Part shown: positions 21,049-32,443 of the stretch, piece after piece
Layout of the letters: each line of letters starts with the position of its first letter
Numbering within the stretch: the stretch's first letter is position 1
Assembly (NCBI RefSeq): GCF_025399195.1
Contig: NW_026252102.1
Location: forward strand, 62,001-126,000
Source of the DNA: Umbelopsis ramanniana AG
Taxonomy: Eukaryota > Mucoromycota > Umbelopsidomycetes > Umbelopsidales > Umbelopsidaceae
Direction: 5' to 3'
DNA: 64,000 nt
Made by a program: the position numbers and the translations under genes
The notes under the pieces: model-generated
What the model saw: the letters and a program-made list of their open reading frames with translations, nothing else
Database searches by the model: none
What the model was told of the DNA's origin: nothing

Positions 21049-23113
21049 CTAGAGGTGTTGTTGGTATGTTTGATCGCTAGGGAGGATGGTAGGGGACTTG
21101 AAATGCTTAATGCGATCCATCCAAAGGCTCTTCGTCTGATAGAGCCAAAGCATAATTTCAAGAGACTCAAACTCGTACCACGCGCTGATAAGCTCCTTTG
21201 CAAGCTTAATGCTTAAGCCGTAGTGACGAATTTTGTCCAACAGGGTCGAGCGAATATCGTCCCACACAGCTTTGGCGCAATAGCGACCCATAACGACGTA
21301 AGTCATGCTATAATCCTGGTCAGTTCGAAGCACTTCATCGACGCTTCGAAGCAAGTCATTGGTTTTGAGAAGAAGTAGGACAATGCGTGGCATATTAGCC
21401 AAAAGACCGGCAATGTCGATCAGTAGTTCGAACGCTCCCTCTGTCATCTTCTCGAGCTCAGTTTGTGACCGTTCTGTCGATAAATCCTGGGTATTGACGG
21501 TGTCCCATGAGCGTCCAGTCATAACCGAAGCAAAAAGCTTGTGCGCACTGGTACCGCCTACTCTAAGTGAGTACTTTTTAATATCCTCCTCATTACCACG
21601 AATCAAGGAAGTCCAAAGATGTGCATAATCCGTTCTCAATTGGTCGTCCAAAGTACGATATAATCCATGGTCTAATAGAACGATTTCGAAGTTGAGTCCC
21701 GTGCCAAAACGGGATTTCTTAGCTGGTCGTATAAGGACGTTGCCGGGATCTAGATATTAGACATGAACGAAAAATGTGTCAAAAAAAGCGATGACGAGGT
21801 TGAGACCGCTGACAGATATTGCTGTTTACTTACGAGGGTCACAATGAACAAAGCTAAACATGACGGAACCAAATGTTCATGATTAATACGAGACACATCG
21901 TACTCTAACATCGAACATAATGACTTACCCGTGATTGTATATCATTTCTGAAAAGATCCTAGTCAGCTCTATTGAAACTCTATTCGAGTCGATGCTATGC
22001 TCCTCCATATACGCTAAATTGTCAATGCGTTGTCCGCGGATGACTGTTTTGAAATTTAAAAGGTTAAAAAATGATGCTCGAATAATTGTTTGAAGTAGGG
22101 TAATACTAACACTCCATGCATAGGATTCGTCGGTGCGCCCAAACAATTTTTGGAATGATCAATGCGGTTTTCTTCGTCTCAATGAGCTCTTTAAAGTTCT
22201 CTCGCACTTTGTTTGCATTGCTTGCCTCAAAGACGAAATTGAGCTCTTGGGGTAAACTCTCATTCATTTCTTCGCTCAGCCATTCAAAACCAAATTCAGG
22301 GAATACGCGCTTGATGGTAGACAAAATGAAGCTGACGGTATCCATATCGATTTTGCAGAATTCATCCAGGAATGGGTGCTGCATTTTGACTGCCACTTCC
22401 TCACCCGTTGAACGAAGTCTAGCTCTATGGACCTGGGCTAGCGACGCAACACCGATCGGCACAGGGTCGAACTCCGAGAACAGATCGTCTAAAGATGTTC
22501 CCATATCATTTTGGAACAGCTCTTCAATCTCTTGATAGGGTGTAGGTGGGCACTTGTCTTGCAAAACGGCCATAGTCGAAGTCCATTCAGGTGGAAGAAT
22601 ATAGACCATGGCAGACACATGCTGACCCAATTTGATATAAATTCCACCACTCTTCTGCAACGCTTTGAGGACCAGGTTGGCGCTTGTTGTATGACAATTG
22701 GATTTAGCTCTTGCCTCTTCTTCAGAATCTTTGTATGTTTTCGATAGCATTAGCTTGTAGTTTATGGCAACTCTGACACCGACCAGCCCGGCACGTCCAC
22801 ACCGCTCAATAGCGCACATAAAGTGTCTAGAAGGTTCATGATTGTAATACAATACAGTTCCTATAAGAGCTGTTGATGCCGTTATACTGAGAGGTTTGAG
22901 CAATCGGCGAGCAAGGGGACGTTTTTGCGATGGAGGAAAGGTCATTGTGCTGCTGTTGCGAAAGATTCTCGGCGATGTGAAGGAATGTACTGCTGGTCTA
23001 TAGGCCGAGACGCTTCCTGCCTGAAGTTTTGGCAGGCATGATGCCCAGCGTTGAGCAAAAGACATGGAATGTAACTTGAAGGTCAAAAACCGGCCGGACC
23101 TGAAACGAATCAA
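21049..23113 (-). CDS. ADCK1/Mcp2-type atypical (ABC1/UbiB) kinase
   Basis: Mitochondrial UbiB-family kinase-like protein; relatives (yeast Mcp2/Cqd2, animal ADCK1) affect coenzyme Q distribution and mitochondrial lipid homeostasis. Exons 23113-22111, 22043-21929, 21853-21834 (20 nt) and 21749-21049, 612 aa; a start at 23065 (596 aa) is also possible. UbiB marks: GGIYIKLGQHVS (KxGQ), PIGVASLAQVHRA (Ala-rich loop, here G-V-A-S), VAVKMQHP (catalytic Lys), QELNFVFEASNA (Glu), FVHCDPHPGNV and LLDHGLYR (D-H-G replacing DFG). The basic Ser/Arg-rich N-terminus followed by a hydrophobic helix (STALIGTVLYY) fits an inner-membrane protein. Divergent from RRP36. Confidence 0.92.
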
Positions 23114-23648
23114 AAGTGCCGATGGGTCGATGCGCTAATTGAAAACAACTTTTTTTGATGGTCATTGCCGAATTGGTGGTGTGACTGCAAAATGACATGA
23201 CATTTGCGCTGTGCTCCTCCGTACACAAAAGCATCTGCTGGAGTAAGCAAAAGAGGATGCAGAAGTCTATGAGGTAATATCCATCAGAGAACGAAAGAAT
23301 AGGATTGACCCATGACAGATGCATGGCTCAATATATCAGGTGCATGGTGACGAACAGACAATGGACAACCCCTTCCGACAACTCAATACTCTGCCAAGGT
23401 ATCCGAAGAGTGTACGATAACATAATGGACTATCTATCAAAAAGGCATACAGCCAAAATTTCTTTTACAAATGTATCCAGCCGTTCGCAATTGCATCCGA
23501 TATGCTTTCGAATGTAAGTATGTTACCTGCCAATTTTCAACAAAGCAAAATTCGACCTGCAAATATTTTAATTTCAGCAGGCAAAACTTTTTGTTTCAAT
23601 TTTTTTTTTTTTCTCGATCAAGGTCCTACATTCCACAAAGTAGTCATA
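23114..23648. other. Divergent promoter region ADCK1-type / RRP36
   Basis: 535 nt between the two divergent start codons. A T-rich tract (23600-23611) lies about 40 nt upstream of RRP36. No coding frame is convincing. Confidence 0.4.
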
Positions 23649-24720
23649 ATGGCAAGACTTGCTGCTGGAAAAAGCAAGGTATACCAACAATCTTCAGACG
23701 AAGAAGAATATGAATCGGCATTCAATGCGTTCGATAATGGTGAAGAAGAGGTAATGTTCGGAAATGTAGTACATCGGTGTATCAATGGGCCTGACATTAA
23801 TGGTATGAACAAGGTTTCGGCGTCTGACGACAACGTAGAGGAAGAGGAGGACAGCCAAGAGGAAGATTATGAAGAAGGAGACGATGAGGAAGACGATGAT
23901 CAACCTACAAAGCCAGATTTACAAGAACTCAAACGAAGTATGTAAATCGGGATACTAGGTTCACGATTGAATGGTTGACCTAACAAGCAGATTTCATTCT
24001 TTAGGTCTTGCCCATGTATCATTCGAAAAGCTGGCTGAAATTCAGAGCAAAGTCGGCATGAAGGAGTTCCACAAGAACTTTAGACGATCCGGTGCAGAAC
24101 CAGAACAAACGAAACCAGAGAATACAAATGGTGATACGGTGATAAAAGGAACAAAAGGAGAAAGAACACCCAAGAAGAGAGATTCAATGAAACGAGATGC
24201 AAAAAATCGACCAATGGAAATGAGCTCAAAACGAGCTGTCGGTCGATACAGAGATGTGGTTGAAACGCCAGCAGCCAAGCGTCGGGATCCCCGATTTGAC
24301 CAAATGTCAGGCAAACTGAACCAAGATTTGTTTGAAAAATCATATGGCTTTTTGGACAAATATAAACAGGACGAAGAGCAGATGCTCAAGGCACAAATGC
24401 TCAAGGAAAAAGATCCAGAAGAGAAGCTCAAGTTACAAAATATACTGATGCGCATGGTATCACAACGAACGGCCAATACCGAAGCCAAGAGGAAGCAGTC
24501 TATCAAGAGAGAACGCAAGCGTACAGAACAAGAGTTGGTCAAGGAAGGAAAGCAGCCATTCTACCTCAAGAAGTCAGATCAGAAGAAATTAGAACTCATA
24601 GACAAGTTCAAGCAACTGGGAGACAAAAATGTGGACAAGATCTTGGAAAAGCGCAGAAAGCGAAATGCCACCAAGGACCACAAGAAGGTGCCGTTCAAGA
24701 GGAGAAAGACGGACATGTAA
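23649..24720 (+). CDS. RRP36: rRNA-processing protein RRP36
   Basis: Nucleolar factor of the small-subunit processome, needed for early cleavages of pre-rRNA. Exons 23649-23937 and 24005-24720 give 334 aa. The N-terminal third is very acidic (DDNVEEEEDSQEEDYEEGDDEEDDD), then the RRP36 domain: RAVGRYRDVVETPAAKRRDPRFD, FEKSYGFLDKYKQDE, KLKLQNILMRMVSQ, EGKQPFYLKKSDQKKLELIDKFKQL, and a basic tail KKVPFKRRKTDM. A possible extra intron (23751-23813, 63 nt, in frame) sits in the acidic region; if removed, the protein is 313 aa. Divergent from the ADCK1-type gene. Confidence 0.94.
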
Positions 24721-25030
24721 CATATGCATTTTGTAATAAACATTCATTATCACGCAACATGATCAACCAACACGAAATGTATTGGTAGCCTTCATCGTTT
24801 GTAAGCACAATTGTTGAGGCAGTTCGGACATCGGGACTGTTACATAGCTGTCTGTTTACCGACAATTTGGATGACCGCTACATCGATCGAAGTGTTAGGT
24901 GGTATGTCACGATAATGCTTACGTTGCCTTACGAGGGCGCGCATGGATTTTGTTTTTTATTTATAGGGAGCGCGTTTTACTTCTACGAACCACACACTTC
25001 CAACTACTGTCAAAAAAAGAAAACTGAAGA
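24721..25030. other. RRP36 3' end and GST promoter
   Basis: 310 nt with AATAAA at 24734 as a possible polyadenylation signal for RRP36; nothing else recognised. Confidence 0.4.
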
Positions 25031-25896
25031 ATGGCCCAAGTTCTATATTCCAGCAAAGATGCGCTATGGCCTGGACCGCCGCGTCTAACTATAGCCGAAA
25101 AAGGCATCAAGGATATTAAGGTTGAGGAAATCCAGATTGCTGCAGGACAAAACTTCTCTCCAGAATACCTTGCGTGAGTATTGAAAGATATTTGACATTG
25201 AGGGGAGGCTGCGTTTACATTATTAATGGGTCGTCTGGCTAAATATGGCAAATTATTAGTTTGAACGCTAACGGCACAGTGCCAGCGTTAAAGCACGAAA
25301 ACTCGGAGAAAGTGCTCGATGACTCAACGGACATTTGTGAATTTCTGAACAAGGAGTACGACGGCATCGATCTGTTACCAGCAGAGCACGCTGAAACTGT
25401 ACATCAGATTATTCAGGAAGCTCATGCTGTTGATGCCAACTTTTTGACAATCACGCCAGCAAACGAGGCTGAGCTTCAGCAGAAGAAGGCGTTTGCAACA
25501 GGTTTTCTTGAAGCTCGCATCCACAGCTTAAAAAATTACCAGAAAAGCACATTGGAGTACAAGGAATATTATTTAGGCAGACTCCAGCAGAACGAATTCC
25601 TCTTGGGAGCCTATTCCCATCCAGAAAAGGCAGGCCCTCTCTACGCGAAACATCAAGTCGAGTGGCAAAACGCTGTTGAATTCTTAAACAAACTTAACCA
25701 TAGACTGAAGGAGCAAGCAAGCAAGGAATACCTATTGGGCAACCAGTTTACTTTGGCAGATATCCATGTTTTTCCGTTGCTTCATCGCCTGAAGATGGTG
25801 AAAGGGGACGCCGTGTTTGACGGAAGATCTGATTTGGCGGCTTATTTTAAATCCGTTTCTTCACGACCCAGTGTTCAGTCTGTTTTCCAAGCGTAG
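25031..25896 (+). CDS. Glutathione S-transferase-like protein
   Basis: Cytosolic GST fold, 259 aa in two exons (25031-25173 and 25260-25896). The N-terminal thioredoxin-like domain has VLYSSKDALWPGPPRLTIAEKGI and LNANGTVPAL, the conserved cis-Pro strand of GSTs (NPNGKVPAL), then D-S-T-D-I-C-E-F-L, the usual glutathione-binding E/D-S position. The C-terminal all-helical domain includes YLLGNQFTLADIHVFPLLHRL (the N-cap LADI helix). An inserted stretch with KNYQKSTLEYKEYYLGRLQQNE lengthens the C-terminal domain. Expected role is conjugation of glutathione to electrophiles or peroxide detoxification; class and substrate cannot be fixed. Confidence 0.88.
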
Positions 25897-26466
25897 CTTT
25901 CTCTTGCCTTTTCAAGAGAATTAATAACTCAGAATGCATAAGTGTAACTCAGTCATTTCGCTGATCAAGAAGAAATTCTGGTCAACTCCGCAAGCTGTTG
26001 CCTATTACTCAGCGCATGAACCAACATATATAAATACCCATTGTTCCCCCACACTTGATCAACATAAATGTTAGCTTTATAACTTCCATCATGAATCTAT
26101 TTCTACTCTCTTCATTTTGAGCCTGTCTACATCTGACCATATCCATAGCATAAACCCATTGGGTGGCTCATAGCATGCCAACCTCGGCAAAAACTAAATC
26201 CTTATTCGACAACAACCCATGTACGACAGACTCTCAACATCTACTTCTCTGTACCGCACAATTCCAACTACCACACAACACAACACAACACAACACAACA
26301 TAATATGGATTGCATGGACGAAAAGGTTGAATATTATTTGGAGATTTAAATGTTATACGGGATAATATATCTTACAAAACGGAGGGGAAATAACACGAAC
26401 AGGATTCGATAAAAAGAACGAATTTGATTATTTTTTTTATCGATGTGGATTGTCGCAGACAACCAC
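25897..26466. other. Convergent 3' regions with pentanucleotide repeat
   Basis: 570 nt between GST and the acetate channel. It contains a small hairpin directly after the GST stop (25899-25920) and a (CACAA)5 tract at 26274-26298. No gene seen. Confidence 0.4.
26274..26298. repeat. (CACAA)5 microsatellite
   Basis: Five perfect copies of CACAA followed by CA; a simple repeat in a 3' intergenic region. Confidence 0.9.
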
Positions 26467-27266
26467 TTACTCTTCCTTGTGAAGGACACCAATGGGAAGG
26501 GTAAAGTAGGTATTCTCAGGAGTATACAGCATAGCGGCCATACCATACCAGGCAGTAATGGCCAAGGTGACTGAGAACCAACCACCAACTTTGGTAAGAA
26601 CGGGGTTCATAAGGAATCCACCAAGCATACCGAAGAAGAAGGTCAAGAAGACTTGACCAAGGATGACTCGCATAACCATGGGTTGTCTCAAGGTACCGAT
26701 GAACATCAAAAGAGAGAAGATAGCCCATGGAAGTTGGAACAAACCGACAGCCCACTCAACATTTTGAAGACCGCCTGCTGCAGCGTCGGCCAAAAATCCA
26801 GACTGAGGCTGGAGCATAATACCATATGAGAAGAAGAAGCAAGAATAAGAAATGAACGAAGTAGCACCGAAAGCTATTACAAGCAAATGTTAGCAACCGC
26901 TGCAAAAAATACCCCGCGCGTTTAACATACATCCCATGTCTACTTACTGTTTCCAAGTCTCATCTCAGCAAGACCAGCAATCAACTGACCAATAGCACCA
27001 TATCCAAGGGTGATACCAACAGCCATGGTTGGGAAAGTAACAAGAACACCAGCGTTAATGAGACCGAGAATCAAAGAAGAAGTGGCGAATGCTGCCAAAC
27101 CAAGAGGAGCAGGGTTGGCAATAGGGTCAAAAGGCTGTGTCTTTGGGTTGGGCTCATTGGTAATATGTCTGTTGTGAACACGAACTTGTCCGTCATATGC
27201 GGTCTCGGGCATAGCGATGGACTCATGATGGTGAACTTCGTTCTTATCAGTGCTATGGGTAGACAT
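26467..27266 (-). CDS. GPR1/FUN34/YaaH acetate channel (Ato family)
   Basis: Six-helix plasma-membrane acetate/succinate (or ammonium export) transporter, 241 aa in two exons (27266-26948 and 26873-26467). The family signature N-P-A-P-L-G-L begins helix 1. Helix-rich segments follow (AAFATSSLILGLINAGV, TFPTMAVGITLGYGAIGQLIAGLAEMRLGN, SYSCFFFSYGIML). The N-terminal tail is His/charged (HHHESIAMPE), as in fungal Ato proteins, which are regulated by phosphorylation and turnover there. The 5' region has a CT-rich leader and TATATAAATA about 80 nt upstream of the ATG, suggesting strong regulated expression. A diverged paralogue lies 3.5 kb upstream on the same strand. Confidence 0.93.
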
Positions 27267-30200
27267 TTCCTGTTGTTGGTATTGAGAGAGAGAAGAGAAA
27301 GACTATGAAGTGAAGGTAAGTTAGGGAAATGAAATACTGGCCTATTTATATAAAAATCTTTTCTTCCAAAGCAACGTACGACCGTGTGTATATTTTGTGA
27401 ATGTGTCTGAGTTGGGAGAAGAAGGTTGTTAGGTTTACGTCTTCAAGGGTGAGACTTTGCTGATTCTACTATTACCATTCTGAACGGAGCTAACATTTCT
27501 GGTAACAAGGCGTACGAACAAACTTTTTTAGGGTCGATGATCATGGTATTGTGTATGTGTGTGCCGCGCTTATGTGGCATTCTAGCTCGAAAGACCTAGC
27601 TTGATTCCCCGCAAGTCTGGATGCAAAAATTCCCCCACACCGTGTAAGCATATCAACCCCGACTCACCAATCCCATCCAAGACCTATCAAGTACGGCGGC
27701 TCAAAGCGACGATCCTCTCGATCATCTGGAGTACTTGGTTCTGCTCATAGCGACTCTATCAGCCAACAAGTTGTATTAGGGCATTTTTTGGAGGACTGCC
27801 TATTGCTACCAGTACGGCCGTACAATCGGACCAGCTAATTTCCCAAAATGCGGGGAAATCAAACTCCGAAAAATCCAAGAGAAACTGAACGCCACTGGGG
27901 CCAACAGGTAAAAAAATGGGCCGCAGAATGTGTGCGCGACAGACATGTCAAAATAAGGATATCGTCTTTGTCATCCATATTCATGCCGGACCCCCGCGCT
28001 TATCGTTCTCATTATGAGATTGACCTGAAAATGCCATACCATGGCTGCGAGTGCTGGCTAAGCAAACCACCACCCTTCCAATACGGAATTTTGACCCTAT
28101 GGCGTGTAGTTGCCATCCCTTCAGCTTGTAGTCAGCACATTCGTCTCATTCTAATAATGCGACCGCCCGAAACCTTCCCCCCCAAAAGTTATCTAGATCG
28201 CGTAATATACCCTATTAGCGGCTTTCCCCCCAACTAACTGTCACATCAGCTTGGATGCCACACATATCCACACACCATTATGGAAATGGAAAGCAGGTAT
28301 TTTACAAGTCAGACAACGATCGAATGTCCTTCTCATCTAGAACACCAAAATAGCTGCGGCATGATAGATGTACCAGATTCTTCTCCATCGATATACCGTC
28401 TGGTTTATGCAATAAATAGTTCGATGAACCAAACAATGAGAGTTTTCTCAAATATTCTTTCAATGTATAGGCGACTCATTTGCTTTTGCAATATTGTATG
28501 TTGATGAGATTGTACCACCCTTATTCATTTCGTGTGTGAGCTTACCATAAGGGACCAATTTGGAAGTAAGGGTCAGGTGAGGAGGACAATCATTAAAGTT
28601 GTGAACACTCCGATAAGAAGGCGTGGCTCATTGAGTTGTATGTTGGGGGAAGAGATCCCAAGAATGGGAAGCTAGCAGCCAAATTTAATACCTGCTTTTA
28701 CTACTCTATGGTCCGAGCTCTCTCCACTATCTCAAACCCCAAGTCCAATCCATCCCAATTTTTCTCAGGGCGTGAAAATTCATTTATCGTCTCATCTATA
28801 CATCTCAAAGTCTGCCTCGTCATCACATCGTGTGAGTTCGACGCTACCTATCTTTGAAAAATCTTTTATTTCTATATTTACGGGATTCTGCCATGCACTA
28901 TTTTCATTTCTACTTATTAGGTGGAAGGGGAGGCCGGCGCAAAGTGGACAAAAGGATATTGCCAAACCAAATCGTACCAACCAAGCTGTGTATTTTGGCT
29001 TAATTCGCCACCAAAGTAACCCCCAAGGTATAATGGTTTAGTGCCACTAAAAGATGGAGATTTTGGGCTTGGGTAAAAATTCCGACGCTGTCAAGGAACA
29101 GATGGATACGTTGGGCAACTAGAATTACGGGAACCATGATCTGAAACTCCCCCAAAGGTCCCAGGAGGTGTTTGCATATGGTAGTTTCCGGCCACAACGT
29201 ACTAAAAGGCTTTTTGTCAAATGGAAGCACACGAAGCCCAGCGATGTTTCTTAAAATACCATTTTTGATCAGTAGTCCATTGTTGACAGTTTACGGTACT
29301 AGATCTGTGGCAGGTCCCTTAGAGAGATGGCGTTTAAGGCTATGAGGCAGTAAAGTTTGAGAGCGTCATGATGGATTCCTGTCGCTTCTCGTCGATGGCC
29401 GAACCATGAGAAATCGGTAGTGTTTCTGAAACGACCTAGGCGTTAATCAGCTTTCTCAAGCGCACCCTTCATCACAAGCCAAACGTATATATCATCACGT
29501 AATGCAAAATGCAACTCTCAACAGTGAGAGCCATTAATCCGTTGCTGCTTAAGTGAACGTAATTGAACGCCGGTCGCACAAAGAGTACCCTATGGTGTTG
29601 AAACTTGGCTGTCACTAGCTCGCACTTCACCTAAAAATCAACACACACCTATTGAAATCAAATTGAATCATTGCAATCAATACATGACATACCTTACCTT
29701 TGCATGAATTCCCCTATGCTTTGAAGGTCATCCGGACGTAGTGTCCGGAGTTTCAAACGCTACGTATTGCCCATACTGTGCCCAAGTTGCAGCGAGTTTC
29801 CCAAGAGCACAAGGATGTGTGGTCTGATGATGGCGATAAGAACGTGGAACTACAGTATTCTGATCTCGGAACTTTTGTCAACATAGTATATTACATGATA
29901 CGAATTAATGCTGGATACTAGTTGACCTCCCGTTGAATTTCGTCTGACTATGACGCCAAGACTGTCGGCGAGGCTGTGAAAACATCAGCGTCATCTTAAA
30001 TGGTGAGCGATTTATTTTAAGAAGACTGAGTCCCATCATAGTGTACGGATGACGAAGAGAGTATTGTACTAGCGATTGACTCGGTTTAGCGTTTTTCTGT
30101 TTAAACTACAATACGTTCTGTAGACGGTTTTTGACGTTACTTTTGCTTTCGGCACCACCTGTATAATTTTTGCGAATTGATGGCCGATTAGCCCGGCGAC

Positions 30201-30720
30201 CTTTTACCGGAGGTTCAAGTTGACGAGAGCTCTGTCAGTTTGTTCACACGTAACTACGAGGGAGCTGAGAGCTATTCTTAACGATTGGGTACCGTTGTGG
30301 AGAGAAAAAAAACCAGGAGAAAAGAAAGCAGTAATGTATGCGATGCTGTCTGGACCACCTCAAGAACACCCAAAAAAAACCCAAAAATTGATAATAGCTG
30401 CTACATCAGCAGATTTATCAGTTTTTGCGTCGATAAAATACTTCAGCATTAGACCGTTACTAAGAAATGATTTATTACCTTCTGAAAATATTTAAAAGTA
30501 CATAAGAAAAACGTGTAAATAAGAAAAAAAGAAGAAGAAGAAAAACCATCAGTTATCTGCTAAACAATTTTATATTGGCTGGATCACGGATGTATCTCAT
30601 ATTTATACCTTTTTTTTTTTCTTTAATGTTCTTGGCCTAGGCATATCTAATTTTCTTTACTTAAAAACATTTCTCGAACGGATTGCACCATAAGTCTTTC
30701 TGTTTCAATGCATCTTTTTC
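27267..30720. other. Gene-poor region between the two acetate-channel genes
   Basis: 3.45 kb without a supported gene. Small open frames (27848-28237 plus, 129 codons; 30220-30495 plus, 91 codons; 29230-29000 minus) have no motif, domain or good splice context. CCCC-rich motifs near 27605-27660 and the TATA box at 27343 belong to the promoter of the first channel gene. A short hairpin TCCGGAC-GTAGT-GTCCGGA sits at 29731-29749. Confidence 0.4.
27343..27352 (-). promoter_or_regulatory. TATA box of the acetate-channel gene
   Basis: TATATAAATA on the minus strand, 76 nt upstream of the ATG at 27266, followed by a CT-rich leader. A good core-promoter match. Confidence 0.5.
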
Positions 30721-31450
30721 TCATACCCCAATGGGAAGAGAAATAGGTGTTATACTTGAATTGTAAATAAAGGAAGCAGTGGTGTAATAGCAAGTGAGAG
30801 ATAGGATGATACATATCCAGCCACTAATTTTGGTCAGCACCGCCATTTGAGTAAAAGCGCCAACGGTTTCCAAGAAAAATACCATAAAGACCTGACCATG
30901 GATCAGTTGAGCTATGCGGGATTGACGTAGCGTTCCAAGGAACATGAGTACAGCAAACATCAGCCAAGGAAGATAAAAGATACCTTCAGCCATACCGAGA
31001 TCCTGAGCACTTTTCTCCCCTTCAACAGAATAACCTCCCATTCCGGGTAACAAGAAGATACCATAAGAGAGAAAATAACAGCCATAACATATGTCCGAGA
31101 CCGCGCTGAATGCTATGGAGGTGACAAAGTAGAGTGTGACGATTAGATGCAAAGACTTTCTCTGTTGAACATCACGTCCGATGAACAAATAATAACTGCC
31201 TATAAACCAAACAAGTAGACTTACTGTTACCAGCACGGAGCTCAAGTAATCCAGCAAGTACATTCGATATAAATGCCACAGTTAGGCATGAGCCAATTAC
31301 AACGGGAGGAAAGTCCACAATAGTGCCAGTATTGGCCAAGCCAACAGTCATGGTGACAATAGCGAGTCCAGCAAGACAGAGTGCACCCGGGTTCATGGTA
31401 TTTACAGAAAGTAATGGTTTTTTCTGCGTCGCCGACCAAAGTATTCTCAT
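30721..31450 (-). CDS. Second, diverged GPR1/FUN34/YaaH channel
   Basis: Paralogue of the channel at 26467-27266 with the intron at the same place (NT/FxA junction). Exons 31450-31225 and 31112-30721, 205 aa. It keeps six hydrophobic helices (PGALCLAGLAIVTMTVGLANTG, CLTVAFISNVLAGLLELRAGN, CYGCYFLSYGIFLLPG, YLPWLMFAVLMFLGTLRQ) but the substrate-channel signature NPAPLGL is changed to N-P-G-A-L-C-L. It lacks the long N-terminal tail. An open frame just upstream (31550-31453) in a different frame resembles that tail, with H-H-E-I-V-D-M-P; the two frames meet at an A6 run (31425-31430). Either the gene starts at 31450 or a frameshift has cut off its tail. Confidence 0.7.
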
Positions 31451-32443
31451 GTAAGAGTGCTGGACGTTTATAGTGTGGTGAAGGCATATCTACTATTTCA
31501 TGATGTGTGGATTCCAATTTGTAGTTGGTCAACACAATGTGAAATGACAAAAAAACAAAAAAAAAATGTTAAAAAGAATAAAAGTTGGAAGGGTACCTAT
31601 CTTTATGCTAGTGCTTGAGTTTACACATTGAAAGCATGGTAAAAAAAAAGCGACTGGTATCCCGAGATGACCCACAAATCTTGACTGTGATCACCTTGCA
31701 TGACATGACATGACATGACATGACATGACACTGCCTTGCCTTTGACCCCATATTTCGAGCGGTTATCGATCACAACGGCCGACGCTTGTGTGACACATGA
31801 CCTTAGCAATGGAGCCATCGAGGGTTAATGGGATTTGATAATTAAGGTTCCAGAGCAAGGTACGCTGTATGGCCCATTAACGCATAGCAAAATCAGAACG
31901 TCAATTTCGGGTCGTCGATAATTTAGTACGAGGGATTATTGAATTATTTTGGATTTGACCCTAAATGTTTGATTTTCAGTAGTAAGATCGACGAGACAAA
32001 ATATCACATTGGAAAAAAAATAAGCTTTTTCTTGTGTGTAAAAACTACGTTCTTTCGTACAACTAGTCACTCTCAAGCAATTGTAGTAGTCATTTACACT
32101 TCAATCATTTCATGTATTAATGGGACTATGTAAACCAGATGAAATCGGATTTACAAACCGGACCGCTCTTCCAACACAATGGGGACAAGCGATTTACCAT
32201 GAAAATGCAACAAATTAAATACAGACATGCTGACTTTGTCTCCATTGAAATCCACAGGTACCATCGACATGTTAAAGAACTCCATCAAAAATTAACTTGT
32301 TTTCCACTTTCTCACACTATTTTTTTAATTTATGCCATACCATGCATATACATGAAAAACAGCCAAAAAAATCATACGAAGTTACAATTAGAATATAGAT
32401 CAGTGAGGACATTTTCAGTTCTATCACCTCTTTTGAAGCATGT
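31451..32443. other. Intergenic region with (TGACA)6 repeat
   Basis: Nearly 1 kb holding the promoter of the second channel and the 3' end of TFB2. A (TGACA)6 repeat lies at 31701-31730. A 115-codon plus-strand frame (32139-32486) runs into the TFB2 exon on the other strand and is treated as chance. Confidence 0.4.
31701..31730. repeat. (TGACA)6 microsatellite
   Basis: Six perfect copies of TGACA in intergenic DNA. Confidence 0.95.

Noticed and set aside
27848-28237. 129-codon frame in the gene-poor region
   Set aside because: No domain, no neighbouring exons; about what chance gives in 3.4 kb.
30220-30495. 91-codon frame near the second acetate channel
   Set aside because: Starts without ATG, Lys-rich because of A tracts, no similarity recognised; perhaps an old mobile-element scrap but no evidence.
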